Source: CAZXEU01 sp964639665
Lineage (GTDB): Bacteria; Bacteroidota; Rhodothermia; Rhodothermales; Bin80
DNA length: 64,000 nt
Direction: 5' to 3'
NCBI GenBank assembly: GCA_964639665.1
Contig: CAZXEU010000045.1
Coordinates: 1 to 64,000 of the forward strand
The translations under genes and the position numbers were made by a program. The notes beneath the pieces are model-generated. The model saw only the letters and a list, made by a program, of their open reading frames with translations. It had not been told where the DNA came from and searched no databases. Position 1 is the stretch's first letter, and each line of letters begins with the position of its first letter. Positions 9,413-17,731 of the stretch are shown here, one piece after another.

Positions 9413-10903
9413 ATGAACATGGCTCGCTTTACGACTATTGCCACGCTTTGCCTGGTTATGCTGGCCGGCTGCCAGGAAAGTGCGGAGCCAGCGCAGGACA
9501 CTCCGCCACCTCGTCCCAACATCCTCTGGATAGTCGGCGAGAACCTGAAGCTGGACCTCGGCATCTACGGCGCACCAAACGTGCACACACCGCACCTGGA
9601 CTCCCTGGCGCGCGATGGGCTGCGGTTTACGCGAGTCTTCGCCACCTCGCCCGTATGCGCGCCGAGCCGATCGGCATTCATGACCGGCATGTACCAGACA
9701 TCCACGGATACGCACAACATGCGCTCGCACCGTGACGATGATTTCCGTCTGCCGGCAGGCGTACGCCCGCTTACGCACTGGTTGCAGGACGCAGGCTACT
9801 TCACGGCCAATATCACCCACATTGGAGAACGCGAAGTGGGCACGGGAAAGCTGGATCTGAATTTTGTCAACGAAGGGCCGATCTATCAGTCGGATGACTG
9901 GGAGGAGCTTCGGCACCGGCAACCGTTTTTTGCCCAGATCAACACGCCCGAGGTCGAATACGACATTTATGACCGGCAATCTGCCGAAAAGCCGCGCGTG
10001 AAGTGGGTCGGCGAGGACTGGCACCCGCAGGTGGCGACGGCGGAAAACGTTACGCCGCCGCCCTATTACCCCGACCACGAAATCACCCGGCAGGAATGGG
10101 CGCGCTACCTCAATTCCGTATCCGGCATGGACGTGCGCATAGGCTGGATTATGGATCGGCTGCTCGCCGACGGGCTTGCGGACAACACCATAGTGGTCTT
10201 CTTCTCGGACAACGGCCGCCTTGAGGCACGGGGCATTCACTGGGCCTGGGACACCGGACTGCACGTTCCCATGATCATCCACTGGCCGACCAATTTCGAA
10301 GCTCCGCCGCAATACCAGCCGGGCGGCGTCAACGAGGAGGTGATCAGCCTCCTGGACCTTACGGCCACTACGCTCTGGATGGCGGGCATAGAGCGCCCGC
10401 CGCTGATGCAGAGCCGGCGGTTTCTGGGACCGGATGCAGACCCGGCCCGGACGTATGCTTTCAGCGCCCGCGACAGGATCGATGAAACGGTGCTGCGCAT
10501 TCGCTCCGTGCGCGGCGCGAGATTTCATTACCTCCGCAATGTCGAGGCGCAGCAGGGCTTCCCGACGCTCAACCGGTACAAGGAGAAGTGCTTCCTGGTC
10601 AAGCCGCTGATGCGCACGCTGCACCAGGAAGGGCGCCTCACGGGTGCTGCATTGCAGCTCATGCAGCCCCTGCCCTACGAGGAGCTCTACGACACGGAGG
10701 CGGATCCGCACGAGATCAACAATCTGGCTGGCAGCGCAGAGCACCAGGGCATCCTGCAGCAATACCGCGCCGCGCTGGATACGTGGATTGCGGAAACGGG
10801 CGACCTGGGCGCCTGGCCGGAACCGGCCGAGATCGTGGAGCCGTTCGTCGCCGAAATGCATGACTGGTTCGGAACGCCGGACTGGCACTCCGGACCGCGC
10901 TAG
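9413..10903 (+). CDS. Sulfatase lipoprotein (CAPSR)
   Basis: Type I sulfatase, 496 residues from the ATG at 9413; a GTG three codons upstream directly abuts the previous stop and is less likely. The leader ends in LAGC (Cys20), a lipoprotein site. The maturation motif is C82-A-P-S-R. The N-terminal metal region reads WIVGENLKLDLGIYG, so the usual DD pair is replaced by an E/D arrangement seen in heparan-sulfatase-like members. A second active-site motif, FFSDNGRLEARG, is present, and the C terminus has the usual LYDTEADPHEINNLA. Middle gene of a three-gene plus-strand unit (sulfatase, sulfatase, CBM9-like). Probably acts on the same polymer as its neighbours but on a different linkage. Confidence 0.92.
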   Translation: MNMARFTTIATLCLVMLAGCQESAEPAQDTPPPRPNILWIVGENLKLDLGIYGAPNVHTPHLDSLARDGLRFTRVFATSPVCAPSRSAFMTGMYQTSTDTHNMRSHRDDDFRLPAGVRPLTHWLQDAGYFTANITHIGEREVGTGKLDLNFVNEGPIYQSDDWEELRHRQPFFAQINTPEVEYDIYDRQSAEKPRVKWVGEDWHPQVATAENVTPPPYYPDHEITRQEWARYLNSVSGMDVRIGWIMDRLLADGLADNTIVVFFSDNGRLEARGIHWAWDTGLHVPMIIHWPTNFEAPPQYQPGGVNEEVISLLDLTATTLWMAGIERPPLMQSRRFLGPDADPARTYAFSARDRIDETVLRIRSVRGARFHYLRNVEAQQGFPTLNRYKEKCFLVKPLMRTLHQEGRLTGAALQLMQPLPYEELYDTEADPHEINNLAGSAEHQGILQQYRAALDTWIAETGDLGAWPEPAEIVEPFVAEMHDWFGTPDWHSGPR

Positions 10904-11009
10904 TGGCGCTGGGCTCGGCGCTCGCTTGCGGGAATGCCGGCGCGAATGGTTGCCGGACCAGAATGCAAACACTACCTTGCCAAGCGCAACATTCCGGCAG
11001 CAATTCACT

Positions 11010-11864
11010 ATGAAACCGAGGGCTATGCATAGACTCGTGCCTATTCTGTTGCTGCTCGCAGGACCCGCCGCCCTTGCGCAAGACGCGCCGCGCCCAACCG
11101 AATCGGTGAAGCTGCTTGTGCCCTACCTTGAGCACGCGCCCGAGATCGACGGCTTGCTTTCCGAATGGAAGGACTTTGCATTCACCGACGGGGTGTGGGA
11201 CATATACCGGCTTCGGCAAACGTTCTGGTACGACGACGGACGCCGCAACAGGCTGACCGATCACGGAGGTGAAGGGCATCCGGAGACAGATCTGAGTGCC
11301 AGGTACTACATCGCCTGGGACGAGGACTACCTGTACCTGGGCGCCGAAGTGCGCGACAATGTCAACGATGTCGAGGATGCAAACCACGAGCCGAGGAGCT
11401 GGTACGCGAAGGACAGCATCTGCTGGTTCATCGAGGCGCCCCGGGACGAGGCCCCGGAGTACTTCGGCCGCGGCGACAACGCGTTCTGCTTCGTTGCCGA
11501 CAGCTCGATGCCGGACTACGGGGCGTGGTGGCGCCACGGCAGTCCAGAGGCATCCTACCTGGAGGAGCCGATTCCGGCTGATGCAGTCGATTATGCCCTG
11601 AACTTCGATCCCTGGGGCACGGGAAGCGCGGACTACATTCTGGAGGCGCGCGTACGGATGGCTCCGACACTGGGCATAAGTGATCCGCGCTGGCAGCCGC
11701 CGGTAGTCGGTGACCTCTACGGAATGGAAATCGTGCACTGCGATCCTGATGGAGGCCGCTATGGAGGCCACTTCATGATCTATGGCACAGGGGATGACGA
11801 TGCGACGTGGGCGCGTATGGTGCTGTCGGGACCCCAGCAGCCGATTGAGCGAAGGGCACAGTAG
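11010..11864 (+). CDS. Secreted CBM9-like carbohydrate-binding protein
   Basis: A 284-residue exported protein. The ATG chosen gives MKPRAMHRLVPILLLLAGPAALAQ, a signal peptide ending at ALAQ. The mature part starts with the pattern PYLEHAPEIDGLLSEW, followed by ARYYIAWDEDYLYLGAEVRDN, the hallmark of the CBM9/DOMON-like sugar- or cytochrome-associated domain. No catalytic motif was recognised, so it is probably a binding module in its own right. It follows two sulfatases after a 106 bp gap and probably belongs to their transcript. It may hold the sulfated glycan at the cell surface; this is inference from context. The gene ends 17 bp before the convergent Nudix-regulator gene. Confidence 0.82.
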   Translation: MKPRAMHRLVPILLLLAGPAALAQDAPRPTESVKLLVPYLEHAPEIDGLLSEWKDFAFTDGVWDIYRLRQTFWYDDGRRNRLTDHGGEGHPETDLSARYYIAWDEDYLYLGAEVRDNVNDVEDANHEPRSWYAKDSICWFIEAPRDEAPEYFGRGDNAFCFVADSSMPDYGAWWRHGSPEASYLEEPIPADAVDYALNFDPWGTGSADYILEARVRMAPTLGISDPRWQPPVVGDLYGMEIVHCDPDGGRYGGHFMIYGTGDDDATWARMVLSGPQQPIERRAQ

Positions 11865-11881
11865 ACGGAAGCAGCCGGGCC

Positions 11882-12757
11882 TCAGCGACGCATTCTGCGG
11901 CGGCCGCTGCGAAAGATGGGGGAATTGAGGCTGGTAACCGCATCGCTAGCCATCCAAAGCGAGGGTGGTCGGCCTCCGCGAGAATGCGACAGGGACATGG
12001 ATTCTGCCGGCGGGGGTGGCGGTGACCCGAAGGAGATGGCCGCAGTCTCGGCTTCTTCCCAGGCCGGTGGCGGGCCGAATCGCGCGTCAGGTGGCGACGC
12101 TTGCCGGCCTGAAGCGTAACCGGGCGCACGCACTCCGATCTTGCTGAAGCAGTCGTTGTCGCGCACCTTGCGCTGGAAGTTGCCCGGATCCAGCTCCGTC
12201 TCCCAGATGGTCTCGTACACGGTGCGCAGCTCGGTAATGGTAAACCGGGGACCGCAAAACCGGGATGCCACGGGAGTGGTCTCGAGCCGGGACTGGAGAC
12301 GCCGGTAGGCATCCAGGACTATCCGCTTGTGGTCGAATGCCAGCTGGAAGTCCCTGCCTCTTATCGAAGCCATGGGCACAAGCGCAGCCGATGCAGCGTC
12401 GCTACCCCCGACGGGGCGCGGGAGGAACGCGCAGGCTGCCCAGTAGACCACCGTAACCACCCTCATGCGGGGGTCTCTCTCTGGCGCGCCGTAGGCATGC
12501 AGTTGCTCCATGTAGACCGCCGATGCCTCGATGCCTGTCTCCTCCTCCAGCTCACGCCCGGCTGCCACCCGCAGGTCCTCTCCTGGCAGCAGGAATCCGC
12601 CGGGCAGCGCCCAGGCTCCCCGGTAGGGAGCTACGCCGCGCTCAATGAGCAGCACCTGGAGCGCATCGTCCTCAATGGCAAACAGCACCAGATCCACCGT
12701 GACCGCTACCGGAGGGAAGGAGGCCGGGTCGTAGTTGCTGAGTTCTCCTTCTGGCAT
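11882..12757 (-). CDS. NrtR-like Nudix/winged-helix transcriptional regulator
   Basis: Fusion of an N-terminal Nudix domain with a C-terminal winged helix, the architecture of NrtR/AraR regulators that bind ADP-ribose- or sugar-type ligands. From the ATG chosen it has 291 residues. The Nudix box is complete: G54, E60, R68-E69-L70, E72-E73, G75-I76, with all catalytic positions kept, which is notable because many NrtR proteins have lost them. The winged helix is about residues 171-208 (FTITELRTVYETIWETEL). A Pro/Ser-rich insertion (about 210-258) precedes the family's terminal GGRPPSL motif. The gene diverges from the ARPP-1 gene, and a palindrome overlaps the ARPP-1 promoter. Upstream in-frame codons exist but lack conserved sequence. 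It could also be a catabolic AraR-type regulator. Confidence 0.85.
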   Translation of the reverse strand: MPEGELSNYDPASFPPVAVTVDLVLFAIEDDALQVLLIERGVAPYRGAWALPGGFLLPGEDLRVAAGRELEEETGIEASAVYMEQLHAYGAPERDPRMRVVTVVYWAACAFLPRPVGGSDAASAALVPMASIRGRDFQLAFDHKRIVLDAYRRLQSRLETTPVASRFCGPRFTITELRTVYETIWETELDPGNFQRKVRDNDCFSKIGVRAPGYASGRQASPPDARFGPPPAWEEAETAAISFGSPPPPPAESMSLSHSRGGRPPSLWMASDAVTSLNSPIFRSGRRRMRR

Positions 12758-13090
12758 GCTGAAGCCGGATTCCGGATGGGGGCCTTCAGAATATACGCTT
12801 GGGCACGCAGGCGGAATACCTGTGCGCGAGGCGGCGCCCAATAGGTAGCCGATGCTCAAACGTGGTTTGAGCGCCCGGTCGGGTGGATATGGAGCCCGGC
12901 CCGTACGCCCGGTGAAAGAAGCACGTCAGCAAGCTCACTATCAAGGGTTCGCTGCACGGCTAATGTGGTGGGTAACCCGACTAGCGAAACCACCCTCCCG
13001 CCTACCCGGACACGCCACGCGGCGGTGCAGCAACGCGCGCACGCCGGCAAGATTCGTCGCGTCTACGTCCATCCTGGAAATTCCAACCGA

Positions 13091-13111
13091 TTATTGACTT
13101 AATGACAATAA
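13091..13111. promoter_or_regulatory. 21-bp palindrome, candidate operator of the Nudix regulator
   Basis: TTATTG-N9-CAATAA: outer six bases of each arm pair perfectly and two of the four remaining inner pairs also match around a single central base (8 of 10 pairs). NrtR-family regulators bind 21-bp palindromes next to their own genes. This one overlaps the -35 box and the start of the spacer of the promoter for the ARPP-1 gene, the position expected for a repressor site. That the divergent regulator binds it is inference. Confidence 0.6.
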
Positions 13112-13122
13112 TATATTATATT
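13094..13122 (+). promoter_or_regulatory. Sigma-70-type promoter for ARPP-1 gene
   Basis: TTGACT (13094-13099), a 17-base spacer, then TATATT (13117-13122), close to consensus and lying in the only strongly AT-rich stretch nearby. Expected transcription start is near 13129, giving a leader of about 48 bases with a GAGGA-like ribosome site before the ATG at 13177. The palindrome at 13091-13111 overlaps it. Confidence 0.6.
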
Positions 13123-13176
13123 CAAGAATACAATAACCCTTCACCGCCTTCCACTCACACTCATGAGGACCACGAC

Positions 13177-14121
13177 ATGACTGAAGCAAGGAGCATCCCC
13201 CACCTCGAAACGGTCTCGGTTGGACGCCCTGTTACGAGGCTTGGAACGTCTTTATTCCCGCTATACCTGCACGCAAACGCCTTGCCGGAGATTGCGACAG
13301 GCCGGGCGTCCAAACTGATCATCCAAGAGCTGCCCCACGCCTCCGTGCCAAGGCTGTCTGTTCACAATCCGGACAAGCTGCCCGTCCTGATCGTGGAAGG
13401 CGAACAATTCGAGGGTGGATTGCAGAACCGCACGGTCAACGTAACAATTCTGATTGCACCGGGTACGACACTGAAGATTCCCGTTTCCTGCGTAGAGGCC
13501 GGTCGGTGGGGCAGACGGCGTGCCTACCGTCGCGGCGCAGATTTCGCCCCGCGGAACGTGCGACATCGCGTGCAGGAATCCGTGTCGGAATCCGTTCGCA
13601 GGGAGGGCTCCCGTCTATCCGATCAGCGCGCTGTCTGGGAGGCCGTCGATACCGTGCTCGACGATGTGGACGTGGCATCGGCGACCCGCGCGGTATCGGA
13701 CGCTTCGCAGGCATTCAGCCGCAATCCGGAGCGCCTGCAAGCGCGGGAGGAACTGGTCTCCATGGGCCCTCTCCCGGAGCAGTGCGGCGTTGCTTTTTCC
13801 CACGGGCCGTGGGTCAGCGAGATTCAGATGTTCGGCGCCCCTCATCTCCTGGCAGAGCACTGGGGAGCCCTTGTCAGCTCCCACATGCTTTCGCAACCAC
13901 TCCAGAGAGGCAGGCCGTCCGCAACCGGCGTGCTGGCTGTCCTGGGCCGTTTCGGTTCCTTGCCTTCCGAGAATTCCCGGGGCGTCGGCCTTGGCACCGA
14001 GCACCGGGTCGAAGACGAGTGGGGATCCGGGCAAGCTCTCTCACTGGATGGAGCGTTCCTGCACGGTACCTATTACACGAAGAAACCGGCCGGCCGCCGC
14101 GTCAGGCACAGCGCCCTGTAG
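13177..14121 (+). CDS. ARPP-1 family protein (DUF6569)
   Basis: A 314-residue protein of the ARPP-1 family, named for association with ADP-ribosylglycohydrolase and rhodanese/phosphatase genes in predicted NAD/ADP-ribose pathways. No signal peptide, so cytoplasmic. Conserved family features seen: LPVLIVEGEQFEGGLQNRT, TVNVTILIAPGTTLKIPVSC, and VEAGRWG, all in the first half. The ATG at 13177 is chosen because it follows a TGAGGAC ribosome site; the in-frame ATG at 13102 lies inside the promoter and palindrome. Biochemical activity is not established as far as I know. Being divergent from a Nudix-type regulator that may sense ADP-ribose supports a role in NAD or ADP-ribose metabolism, but this is an inference from context. 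Confidence 0.82.
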   Translation: MTEARSIPHLETVSVGRPVTRLGTSLFPLYLHANALPEIATGRASKLIIQELPHASVPRLSVHNPDKLPVLIVEGEQFEGGLQNRTVNVTILIAPGTTLKIPVSCVEAGRWGRRRAYRRGADFAPRNVRHRVQESVSESVRREGSRLSDQRAVWEAVDTVLDDVDVASATRAVSDASQAFSRNPERLQAREELVSMGPLPEQCGVAFSHGPWVSEIQMFGAPHLLAEHWGALVSSHMLSQPLQRGRPSATGVLAVLGRFGSLPSENSRGVGLGTEHRVEDEWGSGQALSLDGAFLHGTYYTKKPAGRRVRHSAL

Positions 14122-14898
14122 CATAAATCTGCCGAGAAGTCCTTCTGGAGAAGGTGAGCGAGGCCGTTGAATCATGCTTTCCGGCCGGAGAGCTCCGAGT
14201 CTAAATCGCTTCGAGAGATTAGTGTGAACAGCTGGAAAAGTATCTTGGCCCGAAATACTGCATCCAGCGCGGATCCGGCCTGGCCAACAGGCAGCAAGGC
14301 GCAAAGAGGTGCAGCGGCGCGCGGCATGGATAGAGTGGAGGTCAACAGGATATTGGGGCCCCTTGGCCACCATCCTCCGCGGTCAATGTCAGTGCAATCC
14401 ATCAGTCCCGTGCAGTATGATGTGAGCGCCCTGATCGGGTCGCCGGGCGAGCCTGTCGGAAGGAGGCAGGCCCCGATGTGGCAACTCGTGAAGGACTGCG
14501 ACCGGCCAGAAGCAATAGACCGGATGGCCAAGAACCCGGCGCCTGTCATTTCCGGGAATCTGAAGAACAAAACAGAATGCCGGAACGGCCAATGCTCATT
14601 TCTTGTTCGTTCAAGGTTTGTTTTTGCTGGGCAAGGCTCGCTGGCCATTTCGCCCTGCCGAATACCGTTAACGCCACCCTCGATTCCTTGCGCCCGCCGA
14701 CGTTCCAGCAGCTTACAGAACGCGGCCGGGTCCTGGCAGAGCGACGCGTCGCAGAGTCAGCCCTCACCAACATGGGCCACAAGTTTACGACGCCTTAGCA
14801 CGCGATGGGCAAGACGCGCAGAATCCGTGAGGGCGTAATGGAGCAACTGCACACAAGCCCCTTTCGGCTGCCCGACGCCCAAGACATTGTAGACCGGG
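14122..14898. other. Intergenic stretch without a convincing gene
   Basis: Nearly 780 bases. Several open frames of 100-220 codons exist on both strands, but their translations are rich in Arg, Ser and Pro without recognisable motifs and look like chance frames in GC-rich DNA. A short frame ending at 14798 (tail RVAESALTNMGHKFTTP) and a 36-codon frame starting at 14806 might be decayed genes, since they sit just before a broken gene. I assign no function. Confidence 0.4.
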
Positions 14899-16266
14899 AT
14901 GCCTTTGACGCCTGAATGCCAGCACGTCGAGTGGAAGCGATCTTGGCGGGACGAGTACTTGAAGTGGATCTGCGGGTTTGCCAACGCGCAGGGCGGCGTT
15001 CTCCAGATCGGCAAGCGCGACTCTGGAGAGGTCGTAGGAGTCGAGCGAGTCCTCAGGCTGCTTGAGGAGATTCCCGGCAAGGTGCAGTCTCTGCTCGGCA
15101 TTGTCGTGGACGTGAACCTGAAGTCGGAGTCTGGTCGCGAATACCTTTAAATCGCGGTGGAGCCACACCCGGACCCGATCAGCTACAAGGGGGAGTTCCA
15201 CTATCGCAGCGGAAGCACGAAACAAGTGCTGAGGGGTGCCTCGCTAAGCCGCTTCCTGCTTAAACGGTACGGACGGACATGGGACGACGTGCCGCTGCCA
15301 GGCGTTGGCCTTACGGACCTTGACGGGCGGGCGGGCGAATCGTTTTGCCAAAGGGCCGCTGAAAGCGGCCGACTACCGGCGGAGGTCGTCGGAAAATCGG
15401 TCGAGAGCGTTGTCGAGAACCTGAACCTCCGGGACGGCGGGCGCCTCAAGAGAGCTGCGGCGCTTCTATTCCATTCGTCGCCCGAACGGATCGTACCGGA
15501 CGCGAATGTCAAGATCGGCTAATTCCGGGGCTCGGAGTTACTCTTTCAGGACGAGGTCAAGGGCAACCTGTTCATGCAGGTAGATCGCGTGATGGACCTG
15601 CTCTATTCAAAGTACACGCGCGGCCTCGTCTCCTACGACGGCATCTACCGGTTGGAGACCTTCCCTGTGCCACGCGAGGCGATGCGTGAAGTGGTGATCA
15701 ATGCGGTCATCCACCGTGACTACGCGAGCGCCACGACGATCCAGATTCGGGTTCAGGACGATCGGATTGCGATCTGGAATGCAGCCAATCTGAATCCCGA
15801 ATGGACGGCTGAACTGCTTACCGAGGAAATGGCGTCCCGGCCACATAATCCACGTATCGCCTACGCCTTCTTCCGGGCCGGCATGATCGAGGCATGGGGG
15901 CGCGGCATACGGCGGGTAATGGACATCTGCCGAGAGGCCGTGAATCCGGTGCCGACCTGGCGACTCGAGCCGGGCGGGGATGGGTTATGGGTCCAGTTTC
16001 TGTTCTCGGACACCTACCAAGCGGCCGACGCGGCGGTGCGAGAAAGTGGTGCATGGGACACTACCCAGAAAACTACCCAGAAGTCCACGCGGGACCGGAT
16101 CATTGATTGCCTTGGCGCCGAGCCCAGGCTGACCCGAGCGGAACTCGCCGAGCGCGTCGGCCTGTCGCCGGAGGGTATAAAGTACTACTTGCGGAACCTG
16201 AAAGCGGACGGACTCATCCGGCGAGTCGGCTCGGACAGGGCGGGCTACTGGGAGGTGCTCAAGTGA
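14899..16266 (+). pseudogene. Schlafen-AlbA/RecG-like ATP-binding HTH protein, interrupted by two in-frame stops
   Basis: One reading frame of about 456 codons matches the AlbA_2/RecG-like transcriptional regulator family throughout but contains two TAA codons, at 15148-15150 and 15520-15522. Before the first: HVEWKRSWRDEYLKWICGFANAQGG (AlbA_2). Between: SYKGEFHYRSGSTKQ. After the second: LFQDEVKGNLFMQVDRVMDLLYSKY, then an HATPase_C_4-like region with INAVIHRDY and a C-terminal HTH (LTRAELAERVGLSPEGIKYYLRNLKADGLIRR). No frameshift is needed. The first TAA sits where family members usually have Glu or a similar residue, and the second where Tyr is common, so each could be one base change. Such genes are often mobile or defence-related. 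Sequencing error is possible but less likely twice. Confidence 0.82.
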
Positions 16267-16701
16267 CCGGCCAAGGCGAACTCGACTTCAGTACACGCCG
16301 GCGAATCTTCGCCGGAACTGGCACTGCAACCGAGGCTTGGTGCCGAGAATTCGTGCGGTAGTCGACTGTATCGCGCAACAGTTGCGAGGACCTCTGCGCA
16401 CGGGCGCAACATGGCAGGGCCCGGGATCCGGTGCCGGACGACGACCCTTCTTGAGCCGTACGGCAGGGCCTCCTGAACAGCTACTTGGCTGCTGGAAGGG
16501 CGCTATGGCTTGGGGAGGCCAACTGCCCCCCGGCCGGTAGTCTATCAGGCTCCCCTGCCCTCCGCTTCGCAACGCGGCATGGCACCCGGCGCGATTGCCA
16601 GCCGGACGGTCAGCGCCCGGCTGGCTTGTCCCACATCCGCAACTTGCCCAAGGCCTGACCGGTTTGTAGCTTGCTTTCCTACCAACCGGAACACCAGACA
16701 C
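16267..16701. other. Intergenic region after the broken gene
   Basis: About 435 bases upstream of the DUF1080 gene with no supportable coding frame. It begins with a perfect inverted repeat (listed separately). I could not identify a convincing promoter for the following gene by eye. Confidence 0.45.
16298..16315 (+). terminator. Perfect 18-base inverted repeat, possible terminator
   Basis: CCGGCGAA, two bases, TTCGCCGG: eight-base arms with a very short loop, 32 bases after the stop of the broken gene. No run of T follows, so intrinsic termination is uncertain; a protein-binding palindrome is an alternative. Confidence 0.3.
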
Positions 16702-17700
16702 ATGAAAACACGCAAACTATTGATACCCTGCCTCCTGTTTTCCCTGCCCTTGACGGGACAGGTGGCCGCGCAGGACGACGCCGATGCATTTATGGGCCGG
16801 TGGGCCCTCCACCTGCCCGGTGGAGCGGGCTGGCTCGAAGTCCATGACGACCACGGCTATCTGGATGCGTCGCTTCTCTGGTACGGCGGTAGTGTCCTGC
16901 CCGTGGCCAGCGCCAACATTTCAGACGGAGTGCTGACCGTTACCAGGACCAATTCCGTAAACCGGGGAGCTGGTCGCACGCACACCATCACGAATACGCT
17001 TGAGCTCAAGGTGGACGGCGATGGCATTAGCGGAACGGCTGTCTTCCCGAGCCGCACCGGCCTGGGCCGACAAATGGTGGAATTCCGGGGCGAGCGCATC
17101 CCCGATCTGCCTCCCACGCCCGATATGTCGCAGATCACGTACGGAGAACCTGTGGAGCTCTTTAACGGCACGGACCTCGCCGGTTGGTCCCTGGTCAATC
17201 CCGACCAGAAGAACGGGTTCATGGTCGAAGACGGGATCCTGATCAACAATCCCGTGCAGCCGGAAGGCGAAGAGTATGTCTCGTATGGCAACCTGCGCAC
17301 CGATGCCACATTCGAAGACTTTCGGCTGACGCTTGATGTCAATGTGCCGGAAGGCAGCAACAGCGGCGTCTACCTGCGCGGCATCTACGAAGTCCAGGTC
17401 GTGGACAGCTACGGGCGCGAGGCGGACTCGCACAATATGGGAGGACTCTACAGCCGCATTACCCCGAATGCCACGGCCGAGAAGCCGGCCGGCGAATGGC
17501 AGACCATGGACATGACGCTGTACAAGCGCCACCTGACCGTCGTTCTGAATGGCACCAAGATCATTGACAATCAGCCCGTTCTCGGCGTAACGGGCGGAGC
17601 GCTTACGGCAGACGAGCATTCGCCCGGACCCATCTACCTTCAGGGCGACCATGGGCGCGTTCTCTACCGCAACCTCGTACTTACGCCCATCATCAATTGA
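16702..17700 (+). CDS. Secreted DUF1080 (3-keto-disaccharide hydrolase) protein
   Basis: A 332-residue exported protein. The ATG chosen gives MKTRKLLIPCLLFSLPLTGQVAAQ, a clear signal peptide. Residues about 30-130 form an N-terminal beta domain (AFMGRWALHLPGGAGWLEV) of unknown role. The rest is a DUF1080/PF06439 concanavalin-like domain with the signatures ELFNGTDLAGWSL, SNSGVYLRGIYEVQVVDS, GEWQTMDMTL and GPIYLQGDHGRVLYRNL. Members of this family cleave 3-keto glycosides made by Gfo/Idh-type oxidoreductases. The next gene, 31 bp downstream on the same strand, is such an oxidoreductase, which supports a paired oxidise-then-cleave function. Signal peptide suggests periplasmic or surface location. 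Confidence 0.88.
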   Translation: MKTRKLLIPCLLFSLPLTGQVAAQDDADAFMGRWALHLPGGAGWLEVHDDHGYLDASLLWYGGSVLPVASANISDGVLTVTRTNSVNRGAGRTHTITNTLELKVDGDGISGTAVFPSRTGLGRQMVEFRGERIPDLPPTPDMSQITYGEPVELFNGTDLAGWSLVNPDQKNGFMVEDGILINNPVQPEGEEYVSYGNLRTDATFEDFRLTLDVNVPEGSNSGVYLRGIYEVQVVDSYGREADSHNMGGLYSRITPNATAEKPAGEWQTMDMTLYKRHLTVVLNGTKIIDNQPVLGVTGGALTADEHSPGPIYLQGDHGRVLYRNLVLTPIIN

Positions 17701-17731
17701 CATCCTGTTCCACTATCCGGCCAGTTGCCTC

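Larger units (their letters stand above)
12758..13176. other. Divergent intergenic region between Nudix regulator and ARPP-1 gene
   Basis: About 420 bases with no convincing gene. The first 330 bases are GC-rich and featureless to the eye. The last 90 contain an AT-rich island with a promoter and palindrome (listed separately), a TAATATATTA palindrome at 13109-13118, and a second CAATAA half-site at 13131-13136. I saw no second full copy of the palindrome next to the regulator's own start. Confidence 0.6.

Noticed and set aside
8849..11008. Minus-strand open frame of 719 codons
   Set aside because: Antisense shadow of two sulfatases with complete active-site motifs.
13102..13176. Upstream ATG for the ARPP-1 gene
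   Set aside because: It falls inside the promoter and palindrome; the ATG at 13177 has a good ribosome site and begins the conserved region.
15148..15522. Stop-codon readthrough or reassigned TAA in the Schlafen-like gene
   Set aside because: TAA is used as the normal terminator by other genes in the window (for example the sulfatase ending at 3029), and no recoding signal was seen.
16570..16600. TGGCAC...TTGC as a sigma-54 promoter
   Set aside because: Spacing between the two elements is nine bases rather than the five required.
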